Part shown: one piece after another, positions 41,252-51,137 of the stretch
How the letters are laid out: each line of letters opens with the position of its first letter
How positions within the stretch are numbered: position 1 is the stretch's first letter
NCBI GenBank assembly: GCA_038114465.1
Contig: JAYNQW010000011.1
Coordinates: forward strand, 1-64,000
DNA from: CALINB01 sp938045325
GTDB lineage: Bacteria; Pseudomonadota; Alphaproteobacteria; Rhodospirillales; CALINB01
Direction: 5' to 3'
Length of the DNA stretch: 64,000 nucleotides
Notes under the pieces: model-generated
The model's input: only the letters and a program-made list of their open reading frames with translations
Told to the model about the DNA's origin: nothing
Databases searched by the model: none
Made by a program: the position numbers and the translations under genes

Positions 41252-43588
41252 ATGAGTGAAGCCCCCATGGGCAGCCCTGATGATGCATCCGGCGCGCCGT
41301 CTTACATGGCCATGAATTCAGGTACGATTCGCGCCCCGATCAACGCAGAAGACCTCGGTACGGCGACGATCACACCGGAAGGCACGTTTGAAGCAGGCTC
41401 ATATCAAACATTTACGTTGACCTATACCTGCGGCAAGTTCGGGATCGATGACAGTGGATCGATGCGAGTTTGTTTCCGGTTTGCATCTGATCAGACCCGA
41501 CCGCAATTCGAAGATCCAAAACGGCCGAATTATACGGTCATCGAAGCTTCCAACAATGCGGTCCTGGAATGCCGGTATGATCCAAAAGGGAACGTCCGTC
41601 CTTGGGACCGCACGTTATATATCAAGGTCGTTAAAGGCTTTATGAAAGAGGGCGATACGATCACGATTAAATTCGGTGTGACCGATGGGGGGTCTCCCGG
41701 CATGCGCCTGCAGACGTTCTGCGAAGACACATTTGAATTCCGCGTTCTGGTGGATCCGATCGCGACATACAATTACCAGCCCTTACCCGACCAGCCTGTG
41801 ATCAAGATTGTACCGGGCAAGCCGGAGCAATATGTTGCCGTATGGCCGACTCTGCGGCGTGTTGGCGAAACATTTTCGCTTAAAGTGAAAGGCGAAGATA
41901 AATGGGGCAACCCGTCAAATCTTTGCGATACCACATTGACGGTCAAATCAAGTGCGCCCGTTGAGGGTTTGCCTGAAACGATGACGATCAGGCCGGGCGA
42001 ATTCGCCGTTGAAGTGCCGAATTTGTCTGTTAAGGCGGCCGGCGATGTTACGCTTGAGTTCTACCACCCAGACGGTTCTATAGCCGCAGAAGCCAATCCG
42101 CTTCGTGTAGTCGATGAGGCTACCTTGATTCCGTTTTGGGGAGATCTGCACGGTCAATCGGAAGAATCCATCGGTACCAATAGTGCGGATCAGTATTTTG
42201 CCTTTGCCCGTGACCGTGCCTTTGTCGATGCGACCGGCCATCAAGCCAACGATTTTCAGGTTACCAATGATTTTTGGCGGGAACTTGACCGTCTGTCGGC
42301 GCAGTACGATAAGACGAATGAATTCGTCGTGCTGCCGGGATATGAATGGTCAGGCAATACGCCGATGGGCGGCGACCGAAATGTTTATTTCTCGACCGAA
42401 GGCCGGCAAATTCGGCGCTCGTCGCATGCGTTGATCGAGGACGTCAGCGACATTGACACCGATTCCAACACCGCCGCCGAATTATTCGAGGACTTGGCGG
42501 CCGAGCGTGAATGGGATGTGGTGACGTTTGCCCACTGCGGTGGCCGGTATGCCGATGTGAAGTTGGCTCATGACGGGCGGTTTGAAAAATCCATGGAGGT
42601 TCATTCGTCCTGGGGCACATTTGAATGGATCGTACAAGACGCGCTCGAAATGGGCTACCGCTCGGGTATCGTCGCCAACTCAGATGGTCACAAGGGCCGG
42701 CCCGGGGCGAGTTACCCGGGTGCGTCGTTGTTTGGTGCTGTCGGCGGACTGACCTGCATGCTCACCAACGAGCTTTCCCGAGGGGCCATCTTGGATTGCT
42801 TGCGTAAGCGTCATCATTACGCGACGACGGGCGGTCACGGCGGGCGCATGGTGATCGATGTCGATACAAAATTCAGTCAAGAAGGCACGCTCTATCATGA
42901 CGATCCGAACTTAGGGCCGGCGGAAGGCCAGGCATCTTCCTCGGCAATGATGGGCGACATTGTTCATCTGCCGTCGGGTGAAATGGAAATTGACGTGGAC
43001 GTCCTTTGTACGGCTCCCATTGAGCGCGTCGATATTTTCAACGGCCTCGATCATGTTGAGACTGTCCGGCCTTACTCCAATGACGATCTTGGCAACCGCA
43101 TCCGGGTTATGTGGGAAGGTGCCGAGTACCGGGGTCGCTTCCGCCAAGTGATTTGGGATGGCACGGCCTTGTTTTCGGAAAACGAGATTGTCGACGCGAA
43201 ACCCATTAATTTCTTTAACCGTGACAAAACCCTCGACCGTGTCGGTGACAACGGCCTCGAATGGCGGGCGTTAACGACGGGCAACATCGGCGGCTTCGAT
43301 GCGTGGGTTACGGATCCGTACGGCGGCACATTAAAAATTGAGACGCCGCTCGTGCAATGCGGCGTGCCGCTGGAAGAAATCGGCTATGAAGACGAGGTGT
43401 TTGATCAAAGCGGGGTCTTGCCGCGGTATTTGAAAATCTTTCGCCTGCCGACCGAAAACACGCACCGTGCCATGAAGTTCACACGGAAAATCGCCTTAAA
43501 AGATAATGGCGATAACGCGATTTTTATCCGTCTTACGCAGGAGGATGGCGTGCTGGCCTGGACCAGCCCGATCTACGTTTACCGTTAA
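41252..43588 (+). CDS. DUF3604 family protein (PHP-like metal hydrolase fold)
   Basis: A 778-residue protein. The N-terminal 280 residues are beta-rich. The DUF3604 core then shows metal-binding His/Asp blocks: FWGDLHGQSEES (about 295-306), PGYEWSG (about 362-368), FAHCGGRYAD (about 426-435), EVHSSWGTFEW (about 450-460) and NSDGHKGRPGASYPG (about 475-489), in the order of PHP-type phosphoesterases. No signal peptide. GGGAGG precedes ATG 41252. Such proteins are common in marine bacteria and often annotated only as hypothetical. It lies 13 bases before the ComA-like gene, so they form one transcript. Substrate unknown; a phospho- or sulfo-ester is a guess. Confidence 0.87.
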   Translation: MSEAPMGSPDDASGAPSYMAMNSGTIRAPINAEDLGTATITPEGTFEAGSYQTFTLTYTCGKFGIDDSGSMRVCFRFASDQTRPQFEDPKRPNYTVIEASNNAVLECRYDPKGNVRPWDRTLYIKVVKGFMKEGDTITIKFGVTDGGSPGMRLQTFCEDTFEFRVLVDPIATYNYQPLPDQPVIKIVPGKPEQYVAVWPTLRRVGETFSLKVKGEDKWGNPSNLCDTTLTVKSSAPVEGLPETMTIRPGEFAVEVPNLSVKAAGDVTLEFYHPDGSIAAEANPLRVVDEATLIPFWGDLHGQSEESIGTNSADQYFAFARDRAFVDATGHQANDFQVTNDFWRELDRLSAQYDKTNEFVVLPGYEWSGNTPMGGDRNVYFSTEGRQIRRSSHALIEDVSDIDTDSNTAAELFEDLAAEREWDVVTFAHCGGRYADVKLAHDGRFEKSMEVHSSWGTFEWIVQDALEMGYRSGIVANSDGHKGRPGASYPGASLFGAVGGLTCMLTNELSRGAILDCLRKRHHYATTGGHGGRMVIDVDTKFSQEGTLYHDDPNLGPAEGQASSSAMMGDIVHLPSGEMEIDVDVLCTAPIERVDIFNGLDHVETVRPYSNDDLGNRIRVMWEGAEYRGRFRQVIWDGTALFSENEIVDAKPINFFNRDKTLDRVGDNGLEWRALTTGNIGGFDAWVTDPYGGTLKIETPLVQCGVPLEEIGYEDEVFDQSGVLPRYLKIFRLPTENTHRAMKFTRKIALKDNGDNAIFIRLTQEDGVLAWTSPIYVYR

Positions 43589-43601
43589 GCGGCGGCTGAG
43601 A

Positions 43602-44405
43602 ATGACAAAGCACCCCTTTGAGATGGTAGCCCTGCCGGAAGGCCGGAGCGCGACCAAGCCCCGCACCCAGGGCCTCACGATGATGATGGACTGGGGCGAG
43701 ACCCTCGAGTTTTTAGAAGCACACCTTAAGTTATGCGCGCCGTGTGTCGATCTGGGTAAAATTGTCGTCGGCCATTCACGGCTTTATACAGAGGATTATT
43801 ACCGGGCCAAATTGGCGCTGTATTTAAAGTACGATGTCCGGCCGTTTATCGGCGGGCAATTCCTCGAATACGTGTTCGCAAAGCAGGGCTGGGATGCCGT
43901 CGTGCCGTATTGCGAAGAAGCGAAACGGTTCGGCGTTCAAGCCATCGAGGTTTCCGACAATTGCGTGCCGCTGGACGATCAGGAACGGGCGAAATTAATA
44001 CGTATGTGCGCCGATACGGGCCTCGAGATTCACGGTGAAGTCGGCGCGAAATCCGGTAGTCAAAATGATCCCGGCGCGTTGGTAACGCAAGCGAACATCT
44101 GTTTTGATTCGGGCTGTGAAATTGTCTTGGTTGAAGCCGCTGAAATTATGGAAAACGGTGAAGTGAATCGTGAACTTGTTGATGCGTTAAAAAACGGCCT
44201 CGATGTATCGAAAGTGCTGTTTGAGCTACCTGGCCATTGGATTAAAGGCACGAGCAGCAGTGATATTTTCCAAATGCAGTTGTTTTTGATTAACGAATTC
44301 GGGCCCGACGTGAATATCGCCAACGTGCAGCCGCCAAGCGTATTTAACCTCGAAGCGTTACGTTGCGGACTCAGCGTGGCCGGACCGACAGCACGCGATT
44401 GGTAG
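43602..44405 (+). CDS. phosphosulfolactate synthase (ComA) family protein
   Basis: A 267-residue TIM-barrel protein. KPRTQGLTMMMDWGETLEF (about 22-40), DLGKIVVGHSRLY (about 52-64), GGQFLEYVF (about 86-94), FGVQAIEVSDN (about 111-121) and IHGEVGAKSG (about 144-153) follow the ComA pattern. ComA joins phosphoenolpyruvate and sulfite to give phosphosulfolactate, the first step to coenzyme M in methanogens; bacterial homologues exist without firm function. ATG 43602 lies after the DUF3604 stop and has a weak ribosome site. Cytosolic. Whether it uses sulfite here is not shown. Confidence 0.82.
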   Translation: MTKHPFEMVALPEGRSATKPRTQGLTMMMDWGETLEFLEAHLKLCAPCVDLGKIVVGHSRLYTEDYYRAKLALYLKYDVRPFIGGQFLEYVFAKQGWDAVVPYCEEAKRFGVQAIEVSDNCVPLDDQERAKLIRMCADTGLEIHGEVGAKSGSQNDPGALVTQANICFDSGCEIVLVEAAEIMENGEVNRELVDALKNGLDVSKVLFELPGHWIKGTSSSDIFQMQLFLINEFGPDVNIANVQPPSVFNLEALRCGLSVAGPTARDW

Positions 44406-44427
44406 CGTTTGCAAATAGATTGGGAAA

Positions 44428-45249
44428 CTATTGGCGTGCTGAATATTTACCGACGGCGCTGACCAGTGTCTTGCGGCTCATAAACTTCATGAGAAAACAA
44501 AATAATTTGTTGTGCAGCCCGGGAGCGACCGTCGGCTTGCGGCGTTTTTTCAAGGCGCGTAAGCAACAATCAGCAACGGCCTCCGGCGATTGCATGTAGA
44601 ATTTCGGTGGCCGTGTTTTGTGATCGGCGCCGGACGCATTAAAAAATTCCGTATCGGTTGCACCGGGACACAATGCCATGATGTAAATGTCCTGGCCCTT
44701 GTACTGCTGCCATAACGATTCACTTAGTGATAGGACAAATGCTTTTGTTGCACCGTAAACGGCGGCCGGCGGATAGGGGGTGAAGCCGACCATGGATGCA
44801 ACATTGACGAGTGCATCCCCAGCCTTGGCGGTCGATAAATATTGGTGGCTGAGCCGCATCAGGCTGGTGGCGTTAAGTTGAATGAGAGCGTCGATATCGG
44901 GCCATGCAGATTCTTGAAATGATTTGTAAAGTCCGGCACCGGCATTATTAATCATGAGATCGTATTTCTGTTCGGTTAGGTCATCGCAAACCTTACCGGT
45001 ATCTTCGGGATTTCGAAGATCAGCGATTAAGGCCCGGTGCTGGCCGGCCGCGGGCGATCCGGCGAGTTCACTCACGAGATTTTGAAGCCGGCTCTCGCGC
45101 CGGGCAAGCAGGGTCAGCGCATAACCATCATCGGCCAGAGCATGCGCGAGGGCCAGGCCTATGCCACTGCTGGCACCGGTAATCAGGGCTTTTCGAGGCA
45201 AATTGTCTTCTCCGTCCTTATGCGTTGAGTGGGTCATATTCCGGACCAT
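44428..45249 (-). CDS. short-chain dehydrogenase/reductase
   Basis: A 273-residue SDR. The coenzyme motif TGASSGIG is at about 24-31, NNAGAG at about 99-104, the Ser in VNVASMVGF (about 147-155) and the catalytic YGATK at about 163-167. The C-terminus is longer and basic, ending in a hydrophobic stretch (FCFLMKFMSRK), as in SDRs of the DltE/fatty-acyl type that associate with membranes. Start is ATG 45249 or 45237. Transcribed alone. Substrate unknown. Confidence 0.87.
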   Translation of the reverse strand: MVRNMTHSTHKDGEDNLPRKALITGASSGIGLALAHALADDGYALTLLARRESRLQNLVSELAGSPAAGQHRALIADLRNPEDTGKVCDDLTEQKYDLMINNAGAGLYKSFQESAWPDIDALIQLNATSLMRLSHQYLSTAKAGDALVNVASMVGFTPYPPAAVYGATKAFVLSLSESLWQQYKGQDIYIMALCPGATDTEFFNASGADHKTRPPKFYMQSPEAVADCCLRALKKRRKPTVAPGLHNKLFCFLMKFMSRKTLVSAVGKYSARQ

Positions 45250-45463
45250 GGTAACCCAGGCGCCGGTTTATGGAAGCCTCTCTCGGTCAAGAGCCCCAAA
45301 TTCGGCTTTAATTGGCAAAAAATTCGGTTTTAAGGGCTTGAAGGCCACAATTTCGCGACCTATTTGTTGCGCCAAACAGGGGTGTAGGGTTTAATCCGCG
45401 CTCCAATGGGAGGCACCTGGGCTATACCCCTGGTCGAATTAGGAATTTTTAACGAGGACGCTG

Positions 45464-46189
45464 ATGACGCAGCTCGTCGAAGTTAAATCTTTGAGCAAAC
45501 ATTTCGGCACCATCAAGGCCGTTGATGATCTGAGCTTTTCCGTGTCCCGGGGCGATGTCCTGGGCTTCTTAGGCCCGAACGGCTCGGGCAAAACCACGAC
45601 AATGCGTATGATTACCGGTTTCCTGCCGCCGACGCTGGGAACGGCGATCGTTGACGGTTTCGATGTCCAGGAAAACCCGGTCGCGGTTAAAGAGCGCATT
45701 GGCTATCTGCCGGAAGGCGCGCCGCTTTATGGCGAAATGACACCGGCAACGTTTCTGGAGTTTATCGCCTCAAGCCGTGGCCTAAGCGGCGCGGACAAGC
45801 AAAAGCGTATTGATGAAGCTGCAGACCGTTTGGCGCTTTCGGAAATTCTTGATCAACGCATCGAGACGTTATCCAAGGGCTTCAAGCGCCGGGTCGGTAT
45901 TGCGCAAACGATCTTACACGATCCCGATGTGCTGATTCTCGATGAGCCGACAGACGGCCTTGATCCCAATCAAAAACATGAAGTGCGGTCCTTGATTGAA
46001 GATATGTCCGGCGATAAGGCGATTGTCATTTCAACGCATATTCTTGAAGAGGTCGATGCGGTTTGTAACCGGGCGATCGTGATTGCGCGCGGCAAGCTCG
46101 TTGCCGATGAAACTCCGGCCGAATTATGCGCCCGGTCGAGCTCGGGCAAACTCGAAGATGTCTTCCGTGAAATTACGATGGCGGCATAG
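45464..46189 (+). CDS. ABC transporter ATP-binding protein (GldA-like)
   Basis: A 241-residue ATPase with Walker A GPNGSGKTT (about 38-46), signature LSKGFKRRVG (about 138-147, a variant of LSGGQ), Walker B VLILDEPTDGLD (about 158-169) and switch His in STHILEE. It energises the ABC-2 type permease encoded ten bases downstream. The operon order (ATPase, permease, GldG-like, DUF4340) is that of gliding-motility-like export systems found far beyond gliding bacteria. Confidence 0.92.
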   Translation: MTQLVEVKSLSKHFGTIKAVDDLSFSVSRGDVLGFLGPNGSGKTTTMRMITGFLPPTLGTAIVDGFDVQENPVAVKERIGYLPEGAPLYGEMTPATFLEFIASSRGLSGADKQKRIDEAADRLALSEILDQRIETLSKGFKRRVGIAQTILHDPDVLILDEPTDGLDPNQKHEVRSLIEDMSGDKAIVISTHILEEVDAVCNRAIVIARGKLVADETPAELCARSSSGKLEDVFREITMAA

Positions 46190-46199
46190 GGGGAACTTA

Positions 46200-46937
46200 A
46201 TGATCAATAATGTCTTCACTATTTTCCGCCGTGAGTTGTTGACGTATTTTTCAACACCGCTCGCTTATGTCTTTATCGTGATCTTTCTGGGGCTCTCAGG
46301 ATCGATGGCGTTTTTTTCCGGTTCCTTTTTCGAACGCAATCAAGCCGATCTCATTTCATTTTTTACCTTTCATCCGTGGCTCTATTTAATCTTCGCGCCC
46401 GCAATCGCCATGCGCCTGTGGGCGGAAGAGCGTAAGACCGGCACGATTGAAATTCTTATGACATTACCAGTCACCACGGGCCAAGCCGTCGCGGCTAAAT
46501 TTCTCGCCGCCTGGGCCTTCCTTCTGCTGACGCTGGTGTTGACGTTCCCGCTTTGGGTTACGGTCAATTATCTCGGTGAGCCGGACAACGCCGTGATCTT
46601 CGGCGGTTATCTCGGCAGTTGGCTGATGGCTGGTGCCTATCTTGGGCTGTGCTCGTGTCTGTCGGCGTTGACAAAAAACCAGGTGATCGCCTTCATTATT
46701 GGTGCGGCGGCTTGCTTTATTTTCATGATGAGCGGCCTCACGATCGTGCTCGGTATTTTCCAAGACTGGGCACCGTCATTCGTCATTGATTTAATTTCAT
46801 CACTGAGCTTCATCACGCACTTCAATGGGATCGCTAAAGGCGTGATTGACCTTAGAAGTGTCATCTATTTCTCAACGTTTATCGTGTTGGTTCTGTATCT
46901 CAACACGGTCATTATCGAATTTAAGAAAGCGTCATAG
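46200..46937 (+). CDS. ABC-2 type permease (GldF-like)
   Basis: A 245-residue protein with six membrane segments. It opens with FRRELLTYFSTPLAYVFI, typical of GldF/ABC-2 permeases, and contains RLWAEERKTGTIEILMTLPV (split, about 64-83), the coupling helix. GGGGGA lies eight bases before ATG 46200; the longer in-frame reading overlaps the ATPase gene and is rejected. It forms the membrane pore with the ATPase above. The exported substrate is unknown. Confidence 0.9.
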   Translation: MINNVFTIFRRELLTYFSTPLAYVFIVIFLGLSGSMAFFSGSFFERNQADLISFFTFHPWLYLIFAPAIAMRLWAEERKTGTIEILMTLPVTTGQAVAAKFLAAWAFLLLTLVLTFPLWVTVNYLGEPDNAVIFGGYLGSWLMAGAYLGLCSCLSALTKNQVIAFIIGAAACFIFMMSGLTIVLGIFQDWAPSFVIDLISSLSFITHFNGIAKGVIDLRSVIYFSTFIVLVLYLNTVIIEFKKAS

Positions 46938-46945
46938 GTGTTGGC

Positions 46946-48886
46946 ATGATCGAGTGGTTAAATAAATTGGACCGCAAAACAATCGCCATAACCGGTGTTG
47001 TGTTGGTCATCGTTTGCTTTTTATCATTCAATTTGTTTACGAGTTTAAGCTTAACGAACTCGCGTATTGATTTGACGGAAGAGCGTATTTACACGCTGTC
47101 CAAGGGGACCAAACACGCCCTGGCGAATTTGCAGGAGCCGATTAAGCTGCGCCTTTATGCGTCGAAGTCTTTAAAAGAGGCCTCGCCGCAATATGGTCTG
47201 TTTATGTCCCGGGTTCAGGAGTTGGTGCAAACCTATGCGCGCTTGGCGCAAGGCAAGATCAAGCTCGAAATGCTGAATCCGGAGCCGTATTCGCCGGAAG
47301 AAGACCGTGCCGTTGGTTTCGGCCTTCGCGGTATTCCGCTTGATGAAGCCGGCTCGCAGGCTTATTTCGGTCTTGTCGGCACCAATAGCACCGACGATCA
47401 TGACGTCATTCCCTTGTTCAGCGCGCAACGGGAATCATTTCTCGAATACGACCTCACCCGGCTTGTTTATAACCTGGCAAACCCGGAAAAACCGGTTATC
47501 GGCTTTTTTGACGGCATCGCCGTTCAGGGCAGCCGGATGACTCAGTTCAAAGCCTGGCAGGTCCTGACGTACATGAAACAGTTCTTCACAATGAAAGAGC
47601 TTGATGACGACGTCAAAAAAATACCCGACAACATCAAAGTGCTGATGATTATCCATCCGCAGGATTTGGAAGAGTCGGCCCTGTATGCCATTGACCAATT
47701 TGTATTGCGTGGCGGGCGCGCAATTGTATTTCTCGATCCGAATGCCATTAATTCACAGCCCCAAATGACCCAGCGTGGCCCCGTCCCGCCGAAAAACACG
47801 AGTTCGGATTTGCCGAAGCTAATGAAGGCGTGGGGGCTTGAAATGATCAAAGATAAAGTTGTCGGCGACCGTCAACTGGCAACACGGGTCCGGGCGCAAA
47901 CCCAAGGCCGCAACGTCATCACGGATTATATTTTATGGTTTGGGGTCAGAAAGGACGGCCTCGCGCAAAATGAAGTGATTACCGGCGATCTGGAAGAGCT
48001 TCGTTTTTTGACGGTCGGGGCTTTAAAGCCGCTTAAAGGCGCGACGACGACATTCACGCCGTTAGCGCAATCGTCGGCCAATTCCATGTTGGTCGATGTC
48101 GCTAAAAGTAAAGCACGGCGGCCTAATCCGATTGAATTGTTGAATGAATTCAAGCCAAGCCAAGACCGGTACGTGGTGGCGGCCCGGGTCACCGGACCGG
48201 CAAAATCGGCTTACGAAAGTGCACCGAAGCCTAAGAAAGAAGAAGGCAATAAGGACACGAAAAAAGGCCCGAAAGAAAAACCACTGCCGCCGCATATCAA
48301 GGAGTCAAAAGATCCAATCAGTGTCATCGTTGTCGCCGATGTGGACGTCCTTGCCGACCGTACGTGGTTGACCGCGCAAAATCTACTCGGACAGCGCATC
48401 GTTGTGCCGTTTGCCAACAATGCAGATTTTGCGATTAACATGTTGGATAATTTTACCGGCAGCAAGGAACTCATTACGTTGCGGGGGCGGGGCATCAAAG
48501 AGCGCTCGTTCAAGGTCGTCAATGATCTACAGCGCGCGGCCGAAATTCGTTACCGTAAAACCGAGCAAGGCCTGCAAAAGAAGCTTGAAGAGTTGCAAAA
48601 GAAACTTGCCGGTATCGAAGGCAATCAAAAGGACCGCTCCGGAAATGTGATTTTGACTAAACAGCAGCAAGCTCTGGTTAAAAAATTCAGATCGGACATG
48701 ATCAGCCTTCGCAGTCAACTGCGGGCCGTGCAACATGCCCTATCAAAAGACATTGACGCATTGGAAACGCGATTGAAATTTCTCAATATCGCTGCGGTTC
48801 CGATTTTAATCACGATTATCGCTTTCGGTTTGGCTGTGATACGCCGCCGCCGTGCGGGCAGGCGCTCGGCCACGGCGCGAACATAA
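46946..48886 (+). CDS. GldG-like ABC accessory protein
   Basis: A 646-residue protein with a membrane segment near each end (about 13-33 and 613-633) and a large periplasmic part. The N-terminal portion, with RIDLTEERIYTLSKGTKHAL (about 37-56, split motif), FLSFNLFTSLSLTNSR and GGRAIVFLDPNA, is the ABC-type uncharacterised transport domain. A Lys-rich linker (about 415-450) and a coiled coil (about 530-605) follow. It is translated nine bases after the permease stop and should sit on the periplasmic side of that pore. Confidence 0.87.
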   Translation: MIEWLNKLDRKTIAITGVVLVIVCFLSFNLFTSLSLTNSRIDLTEERIYTLSKGTKHALANLQEPIKLRLYASKSLKEASPQYGLFMSRVQELVQTYARLAQGKIKLEMLNPEPYSPEEDRAVGFGLRGIPLDEAGSQAYFGLVGTNSTDDHDVIPLFSAQRESFLEYDLTRLVYNLANPEKPVIGFFDGIAVQGSRMTQFKAWQVLTYMKQFFTMKELDDDVKKIPDNIKVLMIIHPQDLEESALYAIDQFVLRGGRAIVFLDPNAINSQPQMTQRGPVPPKNTSSDLPKLMKAWGLEMIKDKVVGDRQLATRVRAQTQGRNVITDYILWFGVRKDGLAQNEVITGDLEELRFLTVGALKPLKGATTTFTPLAQSSANSMLVDVAKSKARRPNPIELLNEFKPSQDRYVVAARVTGPAKSAYESAPKPKKEEGNKDTKKGPKEKPLPPHIKESKDPISVIVVADVDVLADRTWLTAQNLLGQRIVVPFANNADFAINMLDNFTGSKELITLRGRGIKERSFKVVNDLQRAAEIRYRKTEQGLQKKLEELQKKLAGIEGNQKDRSGNVILTKQQQALVKKFRSDMISLRSQLRAVQHALSKDIDALETRLKFLNIAAVPILITIIAFGLAVIRRRRAGRRSATART

Positions 48887-48929
48887 CAAAGGCAACTCGA
48901 TTAGCGATAAGCGAAAAGGACACTTCGCC

Positions 48930-49976
48930 ATGACACCGAAATCATTAATCATCTTTGCGGGCATAACGGCTATCAGTGTGATCGCCGCGGGCGTTGCCGT
49001 GGTCGACCGGGCTGATGAATTCTCAACCGAGGCGAAAGGCGTTACATTGTTCCCGGCGCTGGCCGATAACGCCAACAACGTCGCTAAAATCATCGTGACG
49101 TCAAAAGATGAGGCGGTCGTTATCGACAAAGGAAAAGATAACTGGTTGATGGAGTCGAAGGGCGGATATCCCGTTGGTATTGGGAAGGTCCGGAAAATTA
49201 TAGCCGGGCTGGCGACGATCCGATTGCTTGAAAAAATGACGGCGGACCCCAAGAAGCACAGTAAGCTCGAAGTCGAGGATGTCACCAATAAGGACGCCAA
49301 CTCAAAAATGGTCGAACTTCAAGGTTCGGGCGGAAAAACGATGGCCAAGGTGATAATCGGCAAGCTTGAAACGATCACGTCGCACGCTAATGTGCCGGGG
49401 CTTTATGTCCGCAAGCCGGGCGACAACCAATCATGGCGCGCCGAAGGCGAAATGATTATTCCCAGCTCGGCAGAAAATTGGTTGGTTAGCGACGTTATTG
49501 ACGTCAAAAAGAACACCGTTAAACGGATCTCGTTTCGCGATGATGGGAAGGACGCTAAGTCCTTTTCCGTTCAACGGGCCGCGGCGGATAAAGCTTTCAC
49601 TCTGGAACCCAAGCCGGAAAAGGGTGCCTTGAAACAAGATAAAGCGAAAGATTTGGAAGACTTGCTCGATGAAGTCGAGCTGCAAGATGTTCGCAAAAGA
49701 GGAAAAATTCAGTTTACGACCAACGTGCGGTACGTCACGGTCGAAACATTCGATAGCCTTAAAATATCCCTCGATGTGCTTAAGTTGATGGATAAGTACT
49801 GGGTTAATTTTAAGGCAACCGCCGTCGACGATAAAAATGCGGCCGCCGTGAAACGGGCGGAGGCTATTAATAAAAAAGTTCAAGACTGGACGTATGAGAT
49901 CATCGACTGGAAGGGTGATAAGTATATCACCAAATACAAAGACCTCGTTGACGAAAAAGCCAAAGCCGGCTCGTAA
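48930..49976 (+). CDS. DUF4340 family protein
   Basis: A 348-residue protein with an N-terminal membrane anchor (about 5-24) and a periplasmic beta-rich body with repeated LFP-x-L, NWLMESKGGYPVG (about 71-83) and ENWLVSDVIDV (about 185-195) elements typical of DUF4340. It is the fourth gene of the Gld-like export operon and is probably a partner of the GldG-like protein. AAAAGGA sets ATG 48930. The C-terminus is Lys-rich. Confidence 0.87.
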   Translation: MTPKSLIIFAGITAISVIAAGVAVVDRADEFSTEAKGVTLFPALADNANNVAKIIVTSKDEAVVIDKGKDNWLMESKGGYPVGIGKVRKIIAGLATIRLLEKMTADPKKHSKLEVEDVTNKDANSKMVELQGSGGKTMAKVIIGKLETITSHANVPGLYVRKPGDNQSWRAEGEMIIPSSAENWLVSDVIDVKKNTVKRISFRDDGKDAKSFSVQRAAADKAFTLEPKPEKGALKQDKAKDLEDLLDEVELQDVRKRGKIQFTTNVRYVTVETFDSLKISLDVLKLMDKYWVNFKATAVDDKNAAAVKRAEAINKKVQDWTYEIIDWKGDKYITKYKDLVDEKAKAGS

Positions 49977-50009
49977 GACAAAGCCGCATCTTCAATTAAA
50001 TTTAAATGA

Positions 50010-51137
50010 TTAAACGCTGTGTTGTTTAAGCAGGATGTCGCGAATGCGAGGGGCGGCCTTGCCGTCACCGTAAGGGTTTTGCGCCTGGCTCATGGCGGCG
50101 TATGTGTCTTCATTATCGAGTAAAGTTGCTGCCATATCAGTGATGGCGGCAACATCCGTTCCGACCAGCTTAACGGTGCCGGCGGCGACAGCTTCGGGTC
50201 GCTCGGTTACGTCGCGCATGACGAGAACGGGCTTGCCGAGAGACGGAGCTTCTTCCTGGATACCACCTGAGTCTGTAATCACAATGTGTGCCTTTTCCAT
50301 CAGATAGACAAAGGGCAAATAATCGAGCGGATCGATGAGATGAATATTGTTTTGCTGGCTTAATAGTCGCTCAACCGGTTCGCGTACATTTGGATTGAGG
50401 TGAACCGGATAAATGATTTGAGTGTCATCCCGGGCCCCAAGCCTTTGAAGTGCCGTGCAGATATTCTCAAATCCCGTGCCGAAATTTTCCCGACGGTGGC
50501 CGGTGACTAGGATGAGGCGTTTAGACTCGTCTAATGTAGGCAGGCCTTTTTCAATCACATCGATGATATTCTGGTCGTCTTTAATTTTTGCAACAGCATA
50601 GTGCAACGCATCGATGACCGTATTCCCGGTTACGTGAATTTGTTCGGCCGGTATGTTTTCGCTTAACAGGTTATCCCGTGCCGAGTCGGTTGGGGCGAAA
50701 AAAAGATCGGCGATATTGTCTGCGAGCTTACGGTTCATTTCTTCCGGAAATGGCGCATATTTGTTGCCGGTTCTTAATCCCGCTTCAACATGTGCAACGG
50801 GAATTTGCCGGTAAAACGCCGCCAGTGATGCCGCAAACGTCGTTGTCGTATCGCCGTGTACAAGGATCCGGTCCGGTTGTATCTCGTCTAATACGTTGCC
50901 AATTCCGTTCAAAACCGCGGTCGTAATATGAGCGAGGTCCTGATCTGGCTTCATAACATTCAGGTCGATATCCGGTTGGATATCAAATGCCGACAAGACC
51001 TGATCGAGCATGCTACGGTGTTGTGCGCTTACGCAGACAAGTGAGTCGATTGCCGGTGAATCATCGAGGGCTTGAATAACCGGCGCCATTTTGATGGCTT
51101 CGGGCCGGGTTCCAAAAATACTTAACAGTTTGACCAT
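50010..51137 (-). CDS. wecB: UDP-N-acetylglucosamine 2-epimerase (non-hydrolysing)
   Basis: A 375-residue enzyme that interconverts UDP-GlcNAc and UDP-ManNAc for surface polysaccharide synthesis. GTRPEAIKMAPV (about 9-20), HVEAGLRTGNKYAPFPEEMNR (split, about 113-133), TGHRRENFG (about 208-216) and TDSGGIQEEAPSLGKP (about 285-300) cover the known catalytic and UDP-binding residues. It is cytosolic. It converges with the Gld-like operon and diverges from eipB. No wecC dehydrogenase lies next to it. Confidence 0.93.
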   Translation of the reverse strand: MVKLLSIFGTRPEAIKMAPVIQALDDSPAIDSLVCVSAQHRSMLDQVLSAFDIQPDIDLNVMKPDQDLAHITTAVLNGIGNVLDEIQPDRILVHGDTTTTFAASLAAFYRQIPVAHVEAGLRTGNKYAPFPEEMNRKLADNIADLFFAPTDSARDNLLSENIPAEQIHVTGNTVIDALHYAVAKIKDDQNIIDVIEKGLPTLDESKRLILVTGHRRENFGTGFENICTALQRLGARDDTQIIYPVHLNPNVREPVERLLSQQNNIHLIDPLDYLPFVYLMEKAHIVITDSGGIQEEAPSLGKPVLVMRDVTERPEAVAAGTVKLVGTDVAAITDMAATLLDNEDTYAAMSQAQNPYGDGKAAPRIRDILLKQHSV

